A DNA stretch of 61,989 nucleotides from Allosediminivita pacifica (GCF_003054175.1 NZ_QBKN01000028.1:1-61989), one strand, 5' to 3'. Numbered from the stretch's first letter, positions 50,640-61,200 are shown. Notes: generated from the letters alone by a model not told the origin. Numbers and translations are program-made.

Positions 50640-52358
50640 ATGGAGACCGTTCTGCACAAGGCGGGCCTGTCGCGCACCGCCCCCTCTGACCCGGTGGACC
50701 CGATCACGACCGAAGTGGTGCGCCACGCCCTGAACTCCGCCGCGAACCAGATGAAGCGCGCGCTGGTGCGCACCGCCTTCTCGCCCGTCATCTACGAGGT
50801 GCTCGACTTCGCCGTGGCGCTCTATGACCGCGACGTGCGGTTGCTGGCGCAGGCGCCCAGCCTGCCCATGTTCATGGGAACCCTGAACTTCTGCGTGACC
50901 GAGGCCGTGAAGGGCATCGGCGGCGAGGAGAACCTCAACGAGGGCGACATCATCATCTACAACTGGCCCTACGGGACCGGCTCGCACCCGCAGGACCTTG
51001 CCGTGGTCATGCCAGCGTTCCACGAGGGCGAACTGGTGGGCTACGCCGCGATCAAGGGCCACTGGCTCGATATCGGCGGCAAGGACCCCTACTGCACCGA
51101 CACGGTGGACGTCTTCCAGGAGGGCACGATCTACCCGGGCGTGAAGATCGTCGAGGCCGGCAGGATGGTCGACCCGATCTACCGCATTATCCTGGCCAAC
51201 TCGCGCGTGCCCAAGATGATCGCCGGGGACCTCAACGCCGAGATCGTCGGCGTCCGCACCGGCGTGCGCGCGCTGCTCGAGGTCGTGGCGCGCCACGGCA
51301 AGGACGAGTTCGGCCGCGCGGTGGAGCAAATGTTCGACCACGGCGAACGCGTCGTGCGCGACTACTTCTCGCGCGTCCCGAACGGCACCTACACGGGCGG
51401 CGGCATCATGGACGACAACGGCGTCGAGGTGGGCGAGGTCCCCTTCGAGATCACCGTCGTGGTCGAGGACGACAGCGTGCGGCTCGACTATTCCGCGGCC
51501 CCGCCGCAGCAGGCGGGGCCGATCAACACGCCGGTGCCCTCGACCATCTCCACCAGCCGGGTCGCCATCTCGATGCTGGCGGGCATGGGCGAGGCCCCGA
51601 ACGAAGGACACTTCCGCGCCATCGAGGTGGTGACCAGGCCCGGCACCATGTTCCACCCGCTGCCGCCCGCGCCCTGCTTTCTCTACGGCTGGCCCGCGGT
51701 GCAGGCCATCGAGGCGGTCTACCAGGCTCTCTCCAAGGCCTCGCCCGAGATCGTCCCGGCCATGTCGGGCGGCTGCATCTGTTCGCTGGTGCACTGGGGC
51801 ACGCGCGAGGCCACGGGCGAACCCTGGGCCGACGGCGCGCCGCATCCGGTGGGGCAGGGGGCCTGGAAGGGCCACGACGGTGGCACCATGTTGCACATCG
51901 CCGAAAGCGCCACCCGCTTTTCCCCGGTCGAGGTCTGGGAAAGCCGCAACCCCTGGCTGCTCGAAAAGATGGAGCTCGCCGCGGATTCCTGCGGGCCCGG
52001 CGAATGGCGGGGCGGCTCGGGCATCGATTTCGCCTTCCGGATGCTCGAGGACACTTACGTCACGACCTCAGTCGAACGCACCCGCAACGGCCCCTGGGGC
52101 TTGCTCGGCGGCATCGGCGGTCGCGCCAATGACGCGGTGATCCACCGCGCTGACGGCTCCGAGGAACACAAACCCAAGGCCACCCGGATATCGGTGCCCA
52201 AGGGCGACCTGCTGTCGCTGCGCACCGGTGGCGGTGGCGGCTACGGCGATCCCGCCAGCCGCGACCCGCAGGCGGTGCGTGACGATCTGGCCGACGGCTA
52301 CATCACCGAAGATCACGCCCGCCGCCACTATGGCCACGTGGACCTCGGCCCCGACTGA
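50640..52358 (+). CDS. hyuB: Hydantoinase B / oxoprolinase family protein, HyuB subunit (3)
   Basis: A 572-aa HyuB, partner of the HyuA before it. It has NQMKRALVRTAFSPVIYEVL, YNWPYGTGSHPQDLAVVMP in place of the TNDP block of HyuB 1 and 2, and ends GGGGGYGDPASRDPQAVRDD. The changed TNDP block suggests that this pair belongs to another branch with another substrate. A short N-terminal extension of about 15 residues is seen before the family start (ITTEVVRHAL). A strong hairpin follows at 52385. Confidence 0.92.
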   Translation: METVLHKAGLSRTAPSDPVDPITTEVVRHALNSAANQMKRALVRTAFSPVIYEVLDFAVALYDRDVRLLAQAPSLPMFMGTLNFCVTEAVKGIGGEENLNEGDIIIYNWPYGTGSHPQDLAVVMPAFHEGELVGYAAIKGHWLDIGGKDPYCTDTVDVFQEGTIYPGVKIVEAGRMVDPIYRIILANSRVPKMIAGDLNAEIVGVRTGVRALLEVVARHGKDEFGRAVEQMFDHGERVVRDYFSRVPNGTYTGGGIMDDNGVEVGEVPFEITVVVEDDSVRLDYSAAPPQQAGPINTPVPSTISTSRVAISMLAGMGEAPNEGHFRAIEVVTRPGTMFHPLPPAPCFLYGWPAVQAIEAVYQALSKASPEIVPAMSGGCICSLVHWGTREATGEPWADGAPHPVGQGAWKGHDGGTMLHIAESATRFSPVEVWESRNPWLLEKMELAADSCGPGEWRGGSGIDFAFRMLEDTYVTTSVERTRNGPWGLLGGIGGRANDAVIHRADGSEEHKPKATRISVPKGDLLSLRTGGGGGYGDPASRDPQAVRDDLADGYITEDHARRHYGHVDLGPD

Positions 52359-52384
52359 CCGCCGGTACCGCATGCAAGGTGTGG

Positions 52385-52403
52385 CCCCAGGGCAACCCTG
52401 GGG
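52385..52403 (+). terminator. Hairpin at the end of the hydantoinase operon
   Basis: CCCCAGGG-CAA-CCCTGGGG, an 8-bp perfect stem with a 3-base loop, 26 bases past the last HyuB stop. It lacks a T-run, so termination may need another factor. Confidence 0.55.
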
Positions 52404-52483
52404 CGCCCTGGCATCGGGGCGATGCGCGACGAATGCGACAAGGCTCGTCATGCTTGCCTTGAGGCAGGCAGGGTCAGTATCGT

Positions 52484-53890
52484 ATGTCCTTGATGGGAAA
52501 AGGCGCCATCCCCGGCGCCCCGGAGGATGACACGCTGGACGAGCTGTCGCGCCAGTACAGGATCGAGTACAAGAATCGTGCCGAATTCGCGGTTCGGTGC
52601 GCTATCATCTTCGGCTCGGCCTATGTGCTCTACAGCTACACCGGCTGGGTGGCCGCGCTGGCTTGGATGGCGGGCTACGCCATCCTGCACGCGGCCTATT
52701 TCGGCTACCTCAGGCTTGCCATAAGCGGGCGCCTGCCGCGATCGCTTGCTATTGCGGCCAGCCTCTATGCCCTGTTGATATGCGCCTTCGTGTGGATGCC
52801 GATCTACCTCATGCAGATCGACGACCCGGCCCTGCACATCCCTGCCACGGTCGCGATCCTGGCCTTCATGCTCTTCATGATCAGCCGCGCCGACACGCGG
52901 CTCGACGTCATTGCCCTACAGGTTCTGGTGGTGGCCGCCGCCGCGGCCTCCGTCGCCCTGCGCGTGCTGAGTCATCTCGACGAACCGGCGCTCCAGCTGG
53001 TGATCCTCGCCTCGGAAGCGGGGCTGGTCGGCTACTACATGCAGACACTGCTGGTGGCGCGCCGGAACCGGCTGAACGCCGAGGCGGCGATGAAGGCCTC
53101 GATCCAGTGCCAGAAGATGGAGGCCATCGGCAAGCTGGCCGGCGGCGTGGCGCATGACTTCAACAACATGCTGACGGTTATCCTGGGCAATCTCGAACTG
53201 CACGAGCTGGCAGACACGCGGGTCGAGAAGATGGAGACGCTCGCCGCCGCCCGCGCCGCGGCAGAACGCGCGCGCGGCACCGTAGAGCAGCTCTTGACCT
53301 TCGCCCGGCGGGCCGATTTCGACGTCCGCGAAGGCGATCTTCGCGACTTCGTGCGGCACTCCATCCAGCTCGGGCGGCCCCTCGTCACCACCTCGATCAC
53401 GCTCGACAGCGAGGTCGCGCTGCGCCCGCTGCCGGTCATGGTCGACAGGAGCCATCTGACCACGGCGATCCTGAACCTGATCATCAACGCCAAGGACGCG
53501 ATGGGCGGCGCGGGGCGGATCACGATCTCCGCCGATCTCCTCGACCTCGACAGGCCGGTCATTGCCGCGGACGGTGGCGCGCACGGTCCCGGCACCTTCG
53601 CCCGCGTCACGGTACGCGACACCGGGCCGGGCATCCCCGAAGAAATCCGTCACCGGGTGCTGGAACCCTTCTTCACGACCAAGGAGGTGGGCGCGGGCAC
53701 GGGGCTGGGGCTCGCGATGGTCTCGGGCTTCGCCAACCAGTCGGGCGGATTCGTGCAGATCGAGAATTCCGACGAGGGGACCGACGTGAGCATCGTGCTG
53801 CCCCTCGCCGCCGCGGCGCGCGGGCAGGAGGCGCTCGAGGACGCCTCCTCGCTGGCCCCGGCCGACGGTTCAAACCGGTCGACGGCCTGA
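52484..53890 (+). CDS. Membrane sensor histidine kinase without a linked regulator
   Basis: A 468-aa protein. About six hydrophobic helices lie between residues 38 and 200 (GWVAALAWMAGYAILHAAYF and others). A linker then leads to the H-box with H224 (GKLAGGVAHDFNNMLTVILG), the N-box NLIINAKDAM, G1 DTGPGIP, F-box EPFFTTKEVGAGTGLGLAM. This H-box class usually acts with a receiver domain; none is fused or adjacent. The ATG at 52484 has a weak ribosome site; another ATG lies nine bases on. The role is unknown; membrane domain could sense a small ligand. Confidence 0.88.
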   Translation: MSLMGKGAIPGAPEDDTLDELSRQYRIEYKNRAEFAVRCAIIFGSAYVLYSYTGWVAALAWMAGYAILHAAYFGYLRLAISGRLPRSLAIAASLYALLICAFVWMPIYLMQIDDPALHIPATVAILAFMLFMISRADTRLDVIALQVLVVAAAAASVALRVLSHLDEPALQLVILASEAGLVGYYMQTLLVARRNRLNAEAAMKASIQCQKMEAIGKLAGGVAHDFNNMLTVILGNLELHELADTRVEKMETLAAARAAAERARGTVEQLLTFARRADFDVREGDLRDFVRHSIQLGRPLVTTSITLDSEVALRPLPVMVDRSHLTTAILNLIINAKDAMGGAGRITISADLLDLDRPVIAADGGAHGPGTFARVTVRDTGPGIPEEIRHRVLEPFFTTKEVGAGTGLGLAMVSGFANQSGGFVQIENSDEGTDVSIVLPLAAAARGQEALEDASSLAPADGSNRSTA

Positions 53891-54104
53891 GCGGCTCCGC
53901 AGGAGCTCCTATCTTGCCTCATGTGCCGGCAGAGGCGCAGAGCCTGGGCGGCTGATCCCGGCATGCCAGCGCCGGAGAGGTCTTTGTCATATGCATTGCC
54001 CGAAAAGCTGGGGAAGACGACCGATCCATCTCCGCGCGTGCGATGATCGAGAAACCGACATTTTCGCCTTGTTTCTCGGCCACCGCATCTCTAAACGGGT
54101 CCGC

Positions 54105-54194
54105 GGAGACGTGGCCGAGTGGTCGAAGGCGCTCCCCTGCTAAGGGAGTAGGCCCGGAAGGGTCTCGAGGGTTCGAATCCCTTCGTCTCCGCCA
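54105..54194 (+). tRNA. serX: tRNA-Ser (anticodon GCU)
   Basis: A 90-base tRNA with an encoded CCA. The acceptor stem is GGAGACG/CGTCTCC, the anticodon stem CTCCC/GGGAG carries loop CTGCTAA with anticodon GCT at 54139-54141, the T-arm is GAGGGTTCGAATCCCTT and a long variable arm (class II) is present. It decodes AGC and AGU. It lies 410 bases before the restriction-modification genes; tRNA-Ser genes are frequent integration sites. Confidence 0.95.
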
Positions 54195-54604
54195 TACATT
54201 GCTGATTTCATTGTGAAAATTCGGCTTTTGGCGAATTCACCCGCCAACGGACCCCCCAATGTGAAAACACTTGGATGTGGTGGCACGCAACGGCCGAGCG
54301 TCGATGTCAGCGATATGCCTACTGCAACTGCGAGTAGGCCGACTCGCGGCCTGACATGCCACAGACATCGTGCAGGTTGGCAGCCGTGCTGGCCCTGTTC
54401 GACCGATCTGGCAACGACCTTCCTTTTGGCGAGCATGCCGGTCTTGGTGTTTCACACTGTCCAATCAATCAGCACGGGGGCTCGCTGGCGATGCACATCG
54501 ATTAGCCCGGCCGTCGGTTGCAGGTGAGGGTGTGTTCTCAGCGATAAGAGTTGTACCCGCTATCTCATGTTTTACCATCGCGCCAAAAGCACACCGGACC
54601 CCAA
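54195..54604. other. Intergenic region between tRNA-Ser and hsdM
   Basis: 410 bases of mixed composition. No gene with recognisable family is seen. A repeat of the tRNA 3' end is not found in it. The promoter of the hsd operon must lie here; I can name no clear boxes. Confidence 0.5.
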
Positions 54605-56143
54605 ATGATTACAGGCACTATCAAATCGCAGATCGACCAGATCTGGAACGCGTTTTGGTCCGGCGGGGTCTCCAACCCGCTTTCCGTGATCGAACAGCTC
54701 ACCTTCCTCATGTTCATCAAGCGGCTCGACGATCTCCACACGGTCGAGGAGCGCAAGTCCGAAGACCTCGGCATCCCCATGGCCCGCCGCATCTTCCCCG
54801 AAGGCGCCAACAACAAGGGCGAGCCCTACGACAACCTCCGCTGGTCCCGATTCAAGCACTTCGAGGCTCGCGAGATGATGCGAATCGTCGATGAGCACGT
54901 CTTTCCCTTCCTGCGTCAGCTGGGCGAGGTTGGCTCCTCTTACGGCACCCACATGAAGGATGCGCGGCTTGGCTTTTCCAACGCCAATCTGCTGGCCAAG
55001 ATCGTGCAGATGCTCGACGATATCCCCATGGTTGACCGCGACACCAAGGGCGACGTCTACGAATACATGCTGGGCAAGATCGCCAGCGCGGGCACCAACG
55101 GCCAATTCCGTACGCCGCGCCACATCATCGCGCTGATGGTCAACATCATGAAGCCTCAGCCCGGCGACACAATCTGCGACCCGGCCGCGGGCACCTGCGG
55201 CTTCCTTGTGGCCGCGGGAGAATACCTGCGGGAACACCACCCCGAGATGCTGCGAAACAAGGAACAGCGCGACCATTTCCACCGGACGATGTTCCACGGC
55301 TTCGACTTTGATGCCACCATGCTGCGGATCGGCGCGATGAATATGACCCTGCACGGAGTGGACAGCGCCGATGTCTCCTACCGTGACAGCCTTGCCGAAG
55401 AGCATGGTGCGGACGCGGGTGCCTATTCGCTGATCCTCGCCAACCCGCCCTTCGCGGGCTCGCTCGACTACGACACCACGGCCAAGAACCTGCTGAAGAT
55501 CGTGAAGACAAAGAAGACAGAACTGCTCTTCATCGCGCTCTTCCTACGTCAGCTGCGGGTCGGCGGACGTGCGGCGGTGGTCGTGCCGGACGGGGTGCTC
55601 TTCGGCTCATCCAAGGCGCACAAGGATATCCGCCGCATGCTGGTGGAGGATCATAAGCTCGACGCCATCATCAAGTTGCCCTCGGGCGTCTTCCGGCCCT
55701 ACGCCGGGGTGTCCTGCGCCGTCGTGGTGTTCACCAAGACCGGCGTCGGCGGCACCGAAGGCCTCTGGTTCTACGACATGACGGCAGACGGCTTCAGCCT
55801 TGATGACAAGCGCACACCGCTGCTGGAGGCGGAGAAGCTCGGGGCCTGCCCGACGCAGGCGCTGACGGCAGAGGAGCATGCGAAAAACAACCTGCCCGAC
55901 ATCCTCGCACGCTGGGGCAATTGGGAGGCAGAGGCCGCTCGGCCCCGAACCGCGCAGAGCTTTGTCGTGTCTGCGGAGGACATCATCTCCACCGGGTCCT
56001 GGGACCTGTCGCTGAACCGCTACAAGGAAGTCGAGCACGAAGAGGTCGCGCACGCCGCCCCCGCCGAGATCATCGCCGAGCTGCGCGTGCTGGAGGCCGA
56101 GATCGCCGAAGGGCTGGATTGGCTTGAGGGGATGCTGGGATGA
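54605..56143 (+). CDS. hsdM: Type I restriction-modification system DNA methyltransferase subunit
   Basis: A 512-aa N6-adenine methyltransferase from ATG 54605. An N-terminal HsdM helical domain (IDQIWNAFWSGGVSNPLSVI, MFIKRLDDL) precedes the catalytic domain. The SAM motif is DPAAGTCGFLVAAGEYL (D192) and the catalytic motif IV is NPPF (N280). A C-terminal segment follows that contacts HsdS. It modifies the adenine at the site chosen by HsdS and is needed for both methylation and cleavage. A longer frame from 54551 is less likely to be used. It overlaps hsdS by ATGA. Confidence 0.95.
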   Translation: MITGTIKSQIDQIWNAFWSGGVSNPLSVIEQLTFLMFIKRLDDLHTVEERKSEDLGIPMARRIFPEGANNKGEPYDNLRWSRFKHFEAREMMRIVDEHVFPFLRQLGEVGSSYGTHMKDARLGFSNANLLAKIVQMLDDIPMVDRDTKGDVYEYMLGKIASAGTNGQFRTPRHIIALMVNIMKPQPGDTICDPAAGTCGFLVAAGEYLREHHPEMLRNKEQRDHFHRTMFHGFDFDATMLRIGAMNMTLHGVDSADVSYRDSLAEEHGADAGAYSLILANPPFAGSLDYDTTAKNLLKIVKTKKTELLFIALFLRQLRVGGRAAVVVPDGVLFGSSKAHKDIRRMLVEDHKLDAIIKLPSGVFRPYAGVSCAVVVFTKTGVGGTEGLWFYDMTADGFSLDDKRTPLLEAEKLGACPTQALTAEEHAKNNLPDILARWGNWEAEAARPRTAQSFVVSAEDIISTGSWDLSLNRYKEVEHEEVAHAAPAEIIAELRVLEAEIAEGLDWLEGMLG

Positions 56144-57297
56144 CGAACTTAGTCCCTCTGGGAGAGATCGTAGACATCAAGGGCGGAGGCACCCCTGACA
56201 AGAAGGTTCAAGCATACTGGGATGGCGACATTCCGTGGGCATCAGTGAAGGACTTCAAGAGCGGAGTTCTTGATCGAACCGCCGACCGCATAACGAGTGC
56301 AGGAGTTGCCGCGTCGGCCACCCAAGTAATTCCTGCTGGGCATATTATTGTTCCGACCCGCATGGCAGTAGGCAAGGCAGCCATCAACACTATTGACCTT
56401 GCAATCAATCAAGACCTGAAAGCTCTTTTTCCGAAGCCTAGCGTAGATACCCGTTATCTATATCACGCGCTCCTCGGCAGCAGCGACAAACTACTAGAAC
56501 AAGCAACAGGCGCTACGGTCAAAGGCATTAAGTTGAATGTTCTACGTGGTCTCAAAATCCCCCTCCCGCCGCTGGAGGAGCAGAAGCGAATTGCGGGGAT
56601 ACTGGATCAGGCAGCAGAGCTCTGCCGCCTCCGCACCCGTGCCCTCTACAAACTCAACACCCTCGGCCAGGCGATCTTTCATGAAATGTTTGACGGTGCG
56701 CAGCCAGTCATGGAAGCAGTCGGCAATTTGGGCGAAGTTCAGGGGGGGCTACAAGTTTCGAGGAAGCGGGATGCTCACGAAAGACGCGCCCCGTATCTCA
56801 GAGTCGCTAATGTCTACCGTGACCGGCTTGATCTTGACGAAATCAAAACTATCAGCCTGACCGATGCAGAGGCAGAGCGGACGGAACTCCAACCTGGTGA
56901 TGTGTTGATCGTTGAGGGACACGGGAATCCAGACGAAATCGGAAGGACAGCGGTCTGGGGTGGCGAGATCGATTCTTGCGTCCACCAGAACCACTTGATC
57001 AGGTTTCGGCCGAACCAAGCTCGGATTATCCCGCAGTTTTTCAGTAGTTATATGAACTCCATCACCGGTCGGAAGCACCTAACGTCTTCGTCGCGGACGA
57101 CGACGGGCTTGAACACAATAAGTACCAAGAAGGTAAAGGAGTGCATCATCCCTGTGCCAGACATTGATGAGCAAGCGGCGTTCTTGGCAGTCTATGCTCG
57201 TGTCGAACGACAGGACAAGAAGCTCATGGAGCTGGTCGCGAAGCAAGAAAGCCTGTTCGCCTCCCTCCAACACCGCGCCTTCCGGGGCGAACTCTGA
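56140..57297 (+). CDS. hsdS: Type I restriction-modification system specificity subunit
   Basis: A 385-aa specificity subunit. Two target-recognition domains: TRD1 in about 1-145 (LGEIVDIKGGGTPDKKVQAY), then the conserved LPPLEEQKRIAGILDQAAEL helix (about 144-190), TRD2 in about 195-340, and the closing PDIDEQAAFLAVYARVERQD helix. Each TRD reads one half of a bipartite target. Codon use and base composition in the TRDs are AT-richer than around, as is common for exchanged specificity genes. The target sequence cannot be predicted from this. Confidence 0.95.
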   Translation: MTNLVPLGEIVDIKGGGTPDKKVQAYWDGDIPWASVKDFKSGVLDRTADRITSAGVAASATQVIPAGHIIVPTRMAVGKAAINTIDLAINQDLKALFPKPSVDTRYLYHALLGSSDKLLEQATGATVKGIKLNVLRGLKIPLPPLEEQKRIAGILDQAAELCRLRTRALYKLNTLGQAIFHEMFDGAQPVMEAVGNLGEVQGGLQVSRKRDAHERRAPYLRVANVYRDRLDLDEIKTISLTDAEAERTELQPGDVLIVEGHGNPDEIGRTAVWGGEIDSCVHQNHLIRFRPNQARIIPQFFSSYMNSITGRKHLTSSSRTTTGLNTISTKKVKECIIPVPDIDEQAAFLAVYARVERQDKKLMELVAKQESLFASLQHRAFRGEL

Positions 57298-57357
57298 GCT
57301 CAGCATTTCCGTAAACCGGGCTAGCGACCCCTCTGCCGCTGGTGGTACGTCCACCGC

Positions 57358-57939
57358 ATGAGACCCTTTCGCCTTTCACCCGCCGGAGAGCTGCTGACGC
57401 AGGATGGGGATCCATGCGCGGATATGGGCCTCGTCCAAGTCGACGCTGAGCAGATCGAGGTCCAGCACCTCGTCCCGCACGTCGAACGCTGGACCCTGCC
57501 CAAGGGGGAAAGCATCGGCATGCTGATCAGCTACAGTTGCCACTGCTGGAGCTCCTCGCTCGACCCAATCCACCCGGACGACCTTCTGCGCATCATGGAC
57601 GGTACCCGCCCGCGTGTCGTCGACATGGCGCGGCTAGAGGCCTCACATTACTTGCCCGACCTGATGCGGGGCCTCGACCAGCATCGCGTCTACGTCACCG
57701 CCAGCGAACGCAACTACGCTGTCTACAACATGTCCTTCATCGCCGATGACGGGCTGTGCTACACTGCCTTCTTCAAGGTTCGCCCCAAGAAGGGCCGCTA
57801 CAACGGGGCGCGGCATCACCTGGAGCTGTTCGTGGAAAGCGCCTACCATACGGTGCAGCCGCAGAAGGGCACCAAGACCAAGCTGGCCGCTGTTTTGTCC
57901 GAGGGGCTCAAGGGGCGCATGGTGAAGTACAGGCGCTAG
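57358..57939 (+). CDS. Unknown protein between hsdS and hsdR
   Basis: A 193-aa protein starting at the ATG at 57358; 60 bases after hsdS. It is mixed alpha/beta with no membrane segment. Noted features: two close cysteines in SYSCHCWSSSLDPIHPDDLL (about 58-77), and a basic C-terminal part (KVRPKKGRYNGARHHLELFV, KGRMVKYRR). It is not homologous to any subunit I recognise. The setting between specificity and restriction subunits suggests a role in the system, such as anti-restriction control, or a defence protein carried with it. A hairpin lies at its end. Confidence 0.75.
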   Translation: MRPFRLSPAGELLTQDGDPCADMGLVQVDAEQIEVQHLVPHVERWTLPKGESIGMLISYSCHCWSSSLDPIHPDDLLRIMDGTRPRVVDMARLEASHYLPDLMRGLDQHRVYVTASERNYAVYNMSFIADDGLCYTAFFKVRPKKGRYNGARHHLELFVESAYHTVQPQKGTKTKLAAVLSEGLKGRMVKYRR

Positions 57940-57947
57940 AAACACCG

Positions 57948-57969
57948 AAGGGGCCCGCGAGGACCCCTT
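57948..57969 (+). terminator. Hairpin after the unknown gene
   Basis: AAGGGG, ten bases, CCCCTT: a 6-bp stem without a T-run eight bases past the stop. Weak terminator or processing site. The 238 bases from here to hsdR hold no gene that I can support. Confidence 0.4.
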
Positions 57970-58207
57970 GGCTAACTCGACATCCTCTTGGTTATCCACC
58001 CTTCCGGTTGGACCACCTGACGGTGGCGGGGAAGCTCTTGCAGTCGATCATGAACTTCTATGCCAAACTATATAGAGCAAAGCGGCGTTATTGTCCACTA
58101 TTACCTGTTGTTGCCTGCAACTGGCGGGTCGCAGGTGCAAGGTCTTCTCAAGGTTGCCCAATGTGGGGCTGCTGGTCTAGCGTCTTGTCTGAACAAGGTG
58201 GTTTCAG

Positions 58208-61200
58208 ATGTCGCAATTTTCATTCCTTGCCAAGGGTTTCCCCGCTCTCTTCGCGACGGCGAGCAAGGCCGAGACGCATGCGCTGTCCGACCCGCGGGGC
58301 GCGTGCTTCTGGGCAAGGCTGACGCTGGAGACAGCGTTGAAGTGGCTTTACCGGACGGATCCCGCCTTGCGGGAGGTCTACACCGATACCCTGGCTGCTA
58401 TGATCGCGGAGCCGAGCCTGGAGGCTCTAACCGGCCCAGCCATCGTCATCAAGGCCCGCTACATCAAGGACCAGGGCAACCGCGCCGCCCATGATACCGG
58501 CAAGCCGCTGAGCGCCCATGATGCCATCGCCAGCGTCCGCGAGTTGTTCCACGTCTGCTACTGGATCGCTCGCACCTACGCCAAGATCGAGCGGCCGGAC
58601 CCAACGCTGAGTTTCGACGCGGGGAAGCTGGAGAAGTCCCTGACGATCACGGCCAGCACGGTGGCGCAGATCCAGAAGGTCGAGGCGGATATCAAAGCCG
58701 AGCGCAGACGTGCGGAAGAGGCCGAGGAAGCCCTTCATGCCTCTGAAGAGGGGCGTGCCAAGCTGGACGCCGAACTGGCCGCTGTACGGGCGGAGATGGC
58801 CGCACTGCGCAGGGCCAACAGCGCGGTGCAGGATGACCACGACTATGGCGAGGCCGAGACCCGCGACAACTTCATCGATCTGCTGCTGAGCGAGGCGGGC
58901 TGGGTTCTCGATCAGCGGCGTGACCGGGAGTTCGCCGTGACGGGAATGCCAAGCCAAAGCGGTGAAGGCTATGTTGATTACGTCCTCTGGGGCGACGACG
59001 GAAAGCCGCTGGGGCTGGTTGAGGCAAAGCGGACGAAGAAGGACAGCCGTACTGGGCAGCAGCAGGCGAAGCTTTACGCGGACTGTCTGGAGCAACGATA
59101 CGGTCGCCGCCCCGTGATCTTCACCAGCAACGGCTATGAGCATTGGATCTGGGACGATCAGGCTTATCCGCCGCGAAGGGTCTCTGGCTTCCTGAAGAAA
59201 GATGAGTTGCAGCTGCTCCTGCAGCGCCGCGAGAACGTCCGCCCCTTGGCGAAGGTCGATGTGGACCCGGAGATCGCGGGGCGCCACTACCAGCAGCGGG
59301 CCATTCGCCGTGTGGGAGAGGCCATCGAACGCGACGCGCAACGCAAGGCCTTGCTTGTCATGGCCACCGGTAGCGGGAAGACACGGACCGTTATCGCCTT
59401 GATCGACCAGCTGATGCGGGCCAACCGGGTGAAGCGCGTGCTCTTCCTCGCCGACCGGATTGCCCTGGTTAAGCAGGCCCACGGGGCTTTCAAGGCGCAT
59501 CTGCCCTCGACCCCCTCAGCCAACCTTCTAGAGAAGCACGACACCAAAAAGAATGACCATGCCGGGGCCCGCGTTTGCCTGTCCACCTATCCGACCATGA
59601 TGGGGCTCATTGAAGAGAGTAACGGTGGCCAGAAGCGTTACGGCCCCGGCCACTTCGACCTGATCGTGATCGACGAGGCGCACCGGTCCGTCTATCGCAA
59701 ATACCGGGCGATCTTCGAATATTTCGACAGCCTGCTGGTCGGGCTGACTGCGACACCGCGCGATGAGATCGACAAGGACACCTATTCCCTTTTTGGGCTC
59801 GAGAAAGGCGTGCCGACCGACGCTTACGACCTCGATGATGCCGTGGCAGACGGATATCTCGTACCGCCTACGACGATCTCGGTCCCGTTGAAGTTCCAAC
59901 GCGATGGTATCGACTACAACCAGTTGACCGACGAAGAAAAGGAAGATTGGGACGCCATCGAATGGGATGAGGAAGGCACGAAGCGGGACCGCGTGGAAAG
60001 TGCCGACCTGAACAAATGGCTGTTCAATGAGGACACCGTCGACAAGGTTCTGGAGCATCTGATGCGCAACGGGATCAAGGTCGAGGGCGGCGACCGGCTG
60101 GGTAAGACGATCATCTTCGCCAAGAACAGCAAGCATGCCCGGTTCATCGTTGACCGCTTCAATGAGGCCTATCCGCACTACAAAGGGCAGTTCGCCCAGC
60201 TGATCGACTACAGCGTCAGTTACGCCCAGTCGCTGATCGACAACTTCTCTGAGGCGCACAAGGCCCCGCATATCGCGGTGTCGGTCGACATGCTCGACAC
60301 GGGGATCGATGTGCCCGAGGTTGTGAACCTCGTTTTCTTCAAGATCGTCAGGTCCAAGACCAAGTTCTGGCAGATGGTTGGACGTGGTACACGTCTTTGC
60401 CCAGATTTGTTTGGGCCGGGGGAGGACAAGCAACAGTTCGTCATCTTCGACTTCTGTCAGAACCTCGAATTTTTCCGTGAGAACCCTGACAAGACTGATG
60501 GGCCCACGGCCAAGCCGCTCAGCGAACGACTGTTCTGCTCGCGCGTAGAGCTGATAGAGGCGCTGGCGGATGCAGGAGAAGCGCACGAGGAGCTGGTCGA
60601 GGACATCAAGTCACGGCTGCATGACGAAGTCCTTGGGATGCCACTGGACAACTTCATTGTCCGCGCCAAGCGCCGCAGCGTCGAGAAGTTCCGCGATCCG
60701 CATGGCTGGGATGACCTGACCCTCGATGACCGACTGGCTCTGATCGAGGAGGTCGCCGGACTGCCCACGGCCTTCGAGGATGGAAACTTGCCCGGGAAGC
60801 AGTTCGACCTGCTTCTGCTGACTGCGCAGCTGGAGCTTCTGAAGCAGACTGGCGCCTTCGCTAGGCTACAGGCGCGGATTATCAGCTTCGCCTCGGCACT
60901 GGAAGGCATGGACAACGTGCCGCTCGTCGCGAAGGAGATGGCGCTGATCCTCGACATCCAGACCGACGCCTTTTGGGAAGACATCACTCCCGAGATATTG
61001 GAAACGGTGCGCCGCGGCCTTCGACACTTGGCTGAGCTCATCAACCCAGTTGAGCGCAAAGTCGTCATCACCGACTTCGAGGATGACATCGGTGAAGGCA
61101 CCGAGGTCACCATGCCAGATGTCGGCAGCGGCGTGGATAAGGCGCGCTTCAAGATGAAGGTCAGACGTTTCATCGACGATCATCAAGACCATATCACCCT

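Noticed and set aside
54140-54436. 98-codon minus-strand frame over tRNA-Ser
   Set aside because: Overlaps the tRNA gene and has no family match.
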